In this document: in pieces, positions 6,861 to 7,527 of the stretch
How the letters are laid out: each line of letters begins with the position of its first letter
How positions within the stretch are numbered: position 1 is the first letter of the stretch
NCBI GenBank assembly: GCA_031284445.1
Contig: JAISZW010000053.1
Location: 1 to 7,527, forward strand
Source: Candidatus Methanovirga basalitermitum
GTDB lineage: Archaea; Methanobacteriota; Methanobacteria; Methanobacteriales; Methanobacteriaceae
Direction of reading: 5' to 3'
Length of the DNA: 7,527 bases
The notes under the pieces: model-generated
Databases searched by the model: none
Told to the model about the DNA's origin: nothing
The model's input: only the letters and a program-made list of their open reading frames with translations
Translations under genes and position numbers: made by a program

Positions 6861-6870
6861 TTTATAATAT
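6861..6870 (-). promoter_or_regulatory. Candidate TATA box for cfbD-hisH
   Basis: The minus strand reads ATATTATAAA. Initiation about 25 bp downstream (near 6840) would give a leader of some 27 nt carrying the GAGATGA ribosome binding site at 6817-6823. Other A/T-only boxes lie nearby, so the exact position is uncertain even though a promoter somewhere in 6830-6910 is needed. Confidence 0.33.
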
Positions 6871-6917
6871 TTATTAATTTTTTTTAGTTATTTAGTAGGG
6901 TTTTTTTAGTGGGTCTA

Positions 6918-7078
6918 TTGCACAATTATTTTAATCAAAAAATAATTCTCGTTTAAATCTAATATTACAATGAATAAAAGATTATAAATTATTTAATTTA
7001 AAAATTATATTCATTTATAAAATAATTTAAATAAAAATAAGACAATTTAATCAAAATTTAAATATTTGAATTGTGCAA
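6918..7078. mobile_element. Foldback/MITE-like element with 10-bp inverted ends
   Basis: TTGCACAATT at 6918-6927 is repeated as its exact complement AATTGTGCAA at 7069-7078, bounding 161 bp. Near the same centre lie AATGAATA (6969-6976) with TATTCATT (7008-7015) and an innermost palindrome TAAATTA-TT-TAATTTA (6985-7000). Nested symmetry around one axis, conspicuous GC-containing ends and no coding capacity suit a miniature inverted-repeat or foldback element. A GGT-containing stretch just outside each arm may extend the ends imperfectly (GGGTCTA on the left; the complement of CACC on the right). I could not identify a convincing target-site duplication or a matching transposase. Confidence 0.45.
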
Positions 7079-7090
7079 CACCATCTTATA

Positions 7091-7111
7091 GTAAAAAACT
7101 TAATTTTTTAC
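7091..7111. repeat. Perfect hairpin next to the foldback element
   Basis: GTAAAAAA (7091-7098) and TTTTTTAC (7104-7111) form an 8-bp perfect stem with a 5-nt loop, 12 bp beyond the right arm of the foldback element. No gene ends nearby, so a terminator role has no obvious client; it may be a leftover of mobile DNA. Confidence 0.4.
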
Positions 7112-7181
7112 ACTAAATTTCCTGATTTATTTATTAATGATTTGATAGTTTTAATGCTAAAAATTTGGTGCTACGCTATAG

Positions 7182-7203
7182 TAGGATTTTTTATAAAAAC
7201 CTA
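7182..7203. repeat. Imperfect hairpin TAGG...CCTA
   Basis: TAGG-A-TTTT pairs with AAAA-A-CCTA around a 4-nt centre, with one A-A mismatch. TAGTAGGATTTTTT at 7179-7192 also resembles TAGTAGGGTTTTTT at 6893-6906 with one difference, on the far side of the foldback element. The two could be flanking direct repeats, but they are largely T-runs. Confidence 0.35.
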
Positions 7204-7288
7204 TTTTTTATTTATTACTTATACTTTATGGGATCGTCCAAATTTTCACTAATAAAATTTATAAGTATAAATGGTGATAATGTTTAGT

Positions 7289-7470
7289 ATGAACAAAACA
7301 AAACCATCAATTATAAATTTGTCAGATGACATACTTAAGTCTTCTCTATTTTTGAGGATGTAAATTTTTGTGGAGTTTTTCATTATAATGCTTTTTCCCA
7401 AAGAGAGCTAAACCCTCAATTACTGAAAATCTTCGATTTTCATAATTACAAAAATTTAAGAAAATCATAG
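7289..7470 (+). pseudogene. Frameshifted, truncated gene start, possibly a transposase relic
   Basis: From the ATG at 7289 the frame reads MNKTKPSIINLSDDILKSSL and stops at 7361-7363. In the next frame, from 7351, the reading continues as FEDVNFCGVFHYNAFSQREL, then NPQLLKIFDF, up to a TAG at 7468-7470. Restoring one T in the T5 run at 7349-7353 joins both into one frame of about 60 codons. GGTGAT (7273-7278), a good ribosome binding site, lies 10 nt before the ATG; another in-frame ATG at 7280 is too close to it. A GC-rich block, GGGATCGTCC, about 50 bp upstream (7230-7239) could be an insertion-sequence left end. The style of the peptide suggests a transposase N-terminus, but I cannot name the family. 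The last codons overlap palindromes at 7425-7477, so the true break may lie near 7425. It is the only plus-strand coding trace supported here. Confidence 0.42.
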
Positions 7471-7521
7471 ATTTTCTAAATTACAAAAATCTTCGATTTT
7501 TGGTAATCTTCGATTTTTGGT
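7425..7521. repeat. Array of AAAATC-nnn-GATTTT palindromes
   Basis: Four palindromes follow each other: 7425-7441 (GAAAATC-TTC-GATTTTC), 7459-7477 (AGAAAATC-ATA-GATTTTCT), 7484-7502 (CAAAAATC-TTC-GATTTTTG) and 7505-7515 (AATC-TTC-GATT). Spacers between the first three share an AATTACAAAAAT-like sequence (7444-7455 and 7480-7490). The second palindrome differs from 3514-3532 in one loop base only, so this is a dispersed family. The array may continue past the window edge. It is not a CRISPR array: spacers are short and themselves similar. Confidence 0.8.
7488..7521. repeat. 17-bp perfect tandem repeat
   Basis: AATCTTCGATTTTTGGT occurs at 7488-7504 and again, identically, at 7505-7521. The following bases AATTGT begin like a further copy but diverge, and the window ends at 7527. 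The repeat overlaps the third and fourth palindromes of the array. Confidence 0.9.
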
Positions 7522-7527
7522 AATTGT

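Noticed and set aside
7425..7527. Possible CRISPR array
   Set aside because: Units are short palindromes of variable length, spacers are about 7-17 nt and resemble each other, and no cas genes are present.

Overview
The window is strongly AT-rich archaeal DNA, most likely from a Methanobacteriales methanogen such as Methanobrevibacter. The main pointers are CfbD, the nitrogenase-like enzyme of coenzyme F430 synthesis that occurs in methanogens and their relatives, and an archaeal Hel308 helicase, together with TATA-type promoter candidates and the low-GC composition. The genus is an inference.

All six intact genes lie on the minus strand and are read from right to left. From about 6813 down to 5109 are cfbD (F430 synthesis) and hisH (histidine synthesis), 25 bp apart and probably one transcript. 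Next is a HypE/PurM-superfamily protein of unknown substrate (5045-3690) with its own plausible TATA box and ribosome binding site. Then come a small membrane-anchored protein of unknown function (3453-2986), moaC (molybdopterin/tungstopterin cofactor synthesis, 2907-2437) and hel308 (DNA repair helicase, 2406-337). moaC and hel308 are 30 bp apart and may be co-transcribed.

The non-coding stretches hold most of the unusual structure. Downstream of hel308 a 58-bp direct repeat carries two copies of a hairpin plus T-run, which looks like a duplicated terminator. Between the small membrane gene and the HypE-like gene are three consecutive 19-nt hairpins and a GC-rich hairpin resembling an IS200/IS605-type transposon end. 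The 700-bp gene-free stretch right of cfbD contains a foldback element with 10-bp inverted ends, two further hairpins, a frameshifted and truncated gene start that may be a transposase relic, and an array of AAAATC-nnn-GATTTT palindromes running to the window edge. One palindrome of that array is nearly identical to a hairpin about 4 kb away.

I see no clear new multi-gene system. The coding part is mostly methanogen housekeeping. The best leads are the dispersed palindrome family, the foldback element, the solo IS605-like end, and the uncharacterised HypE-like protein beside cfbD.
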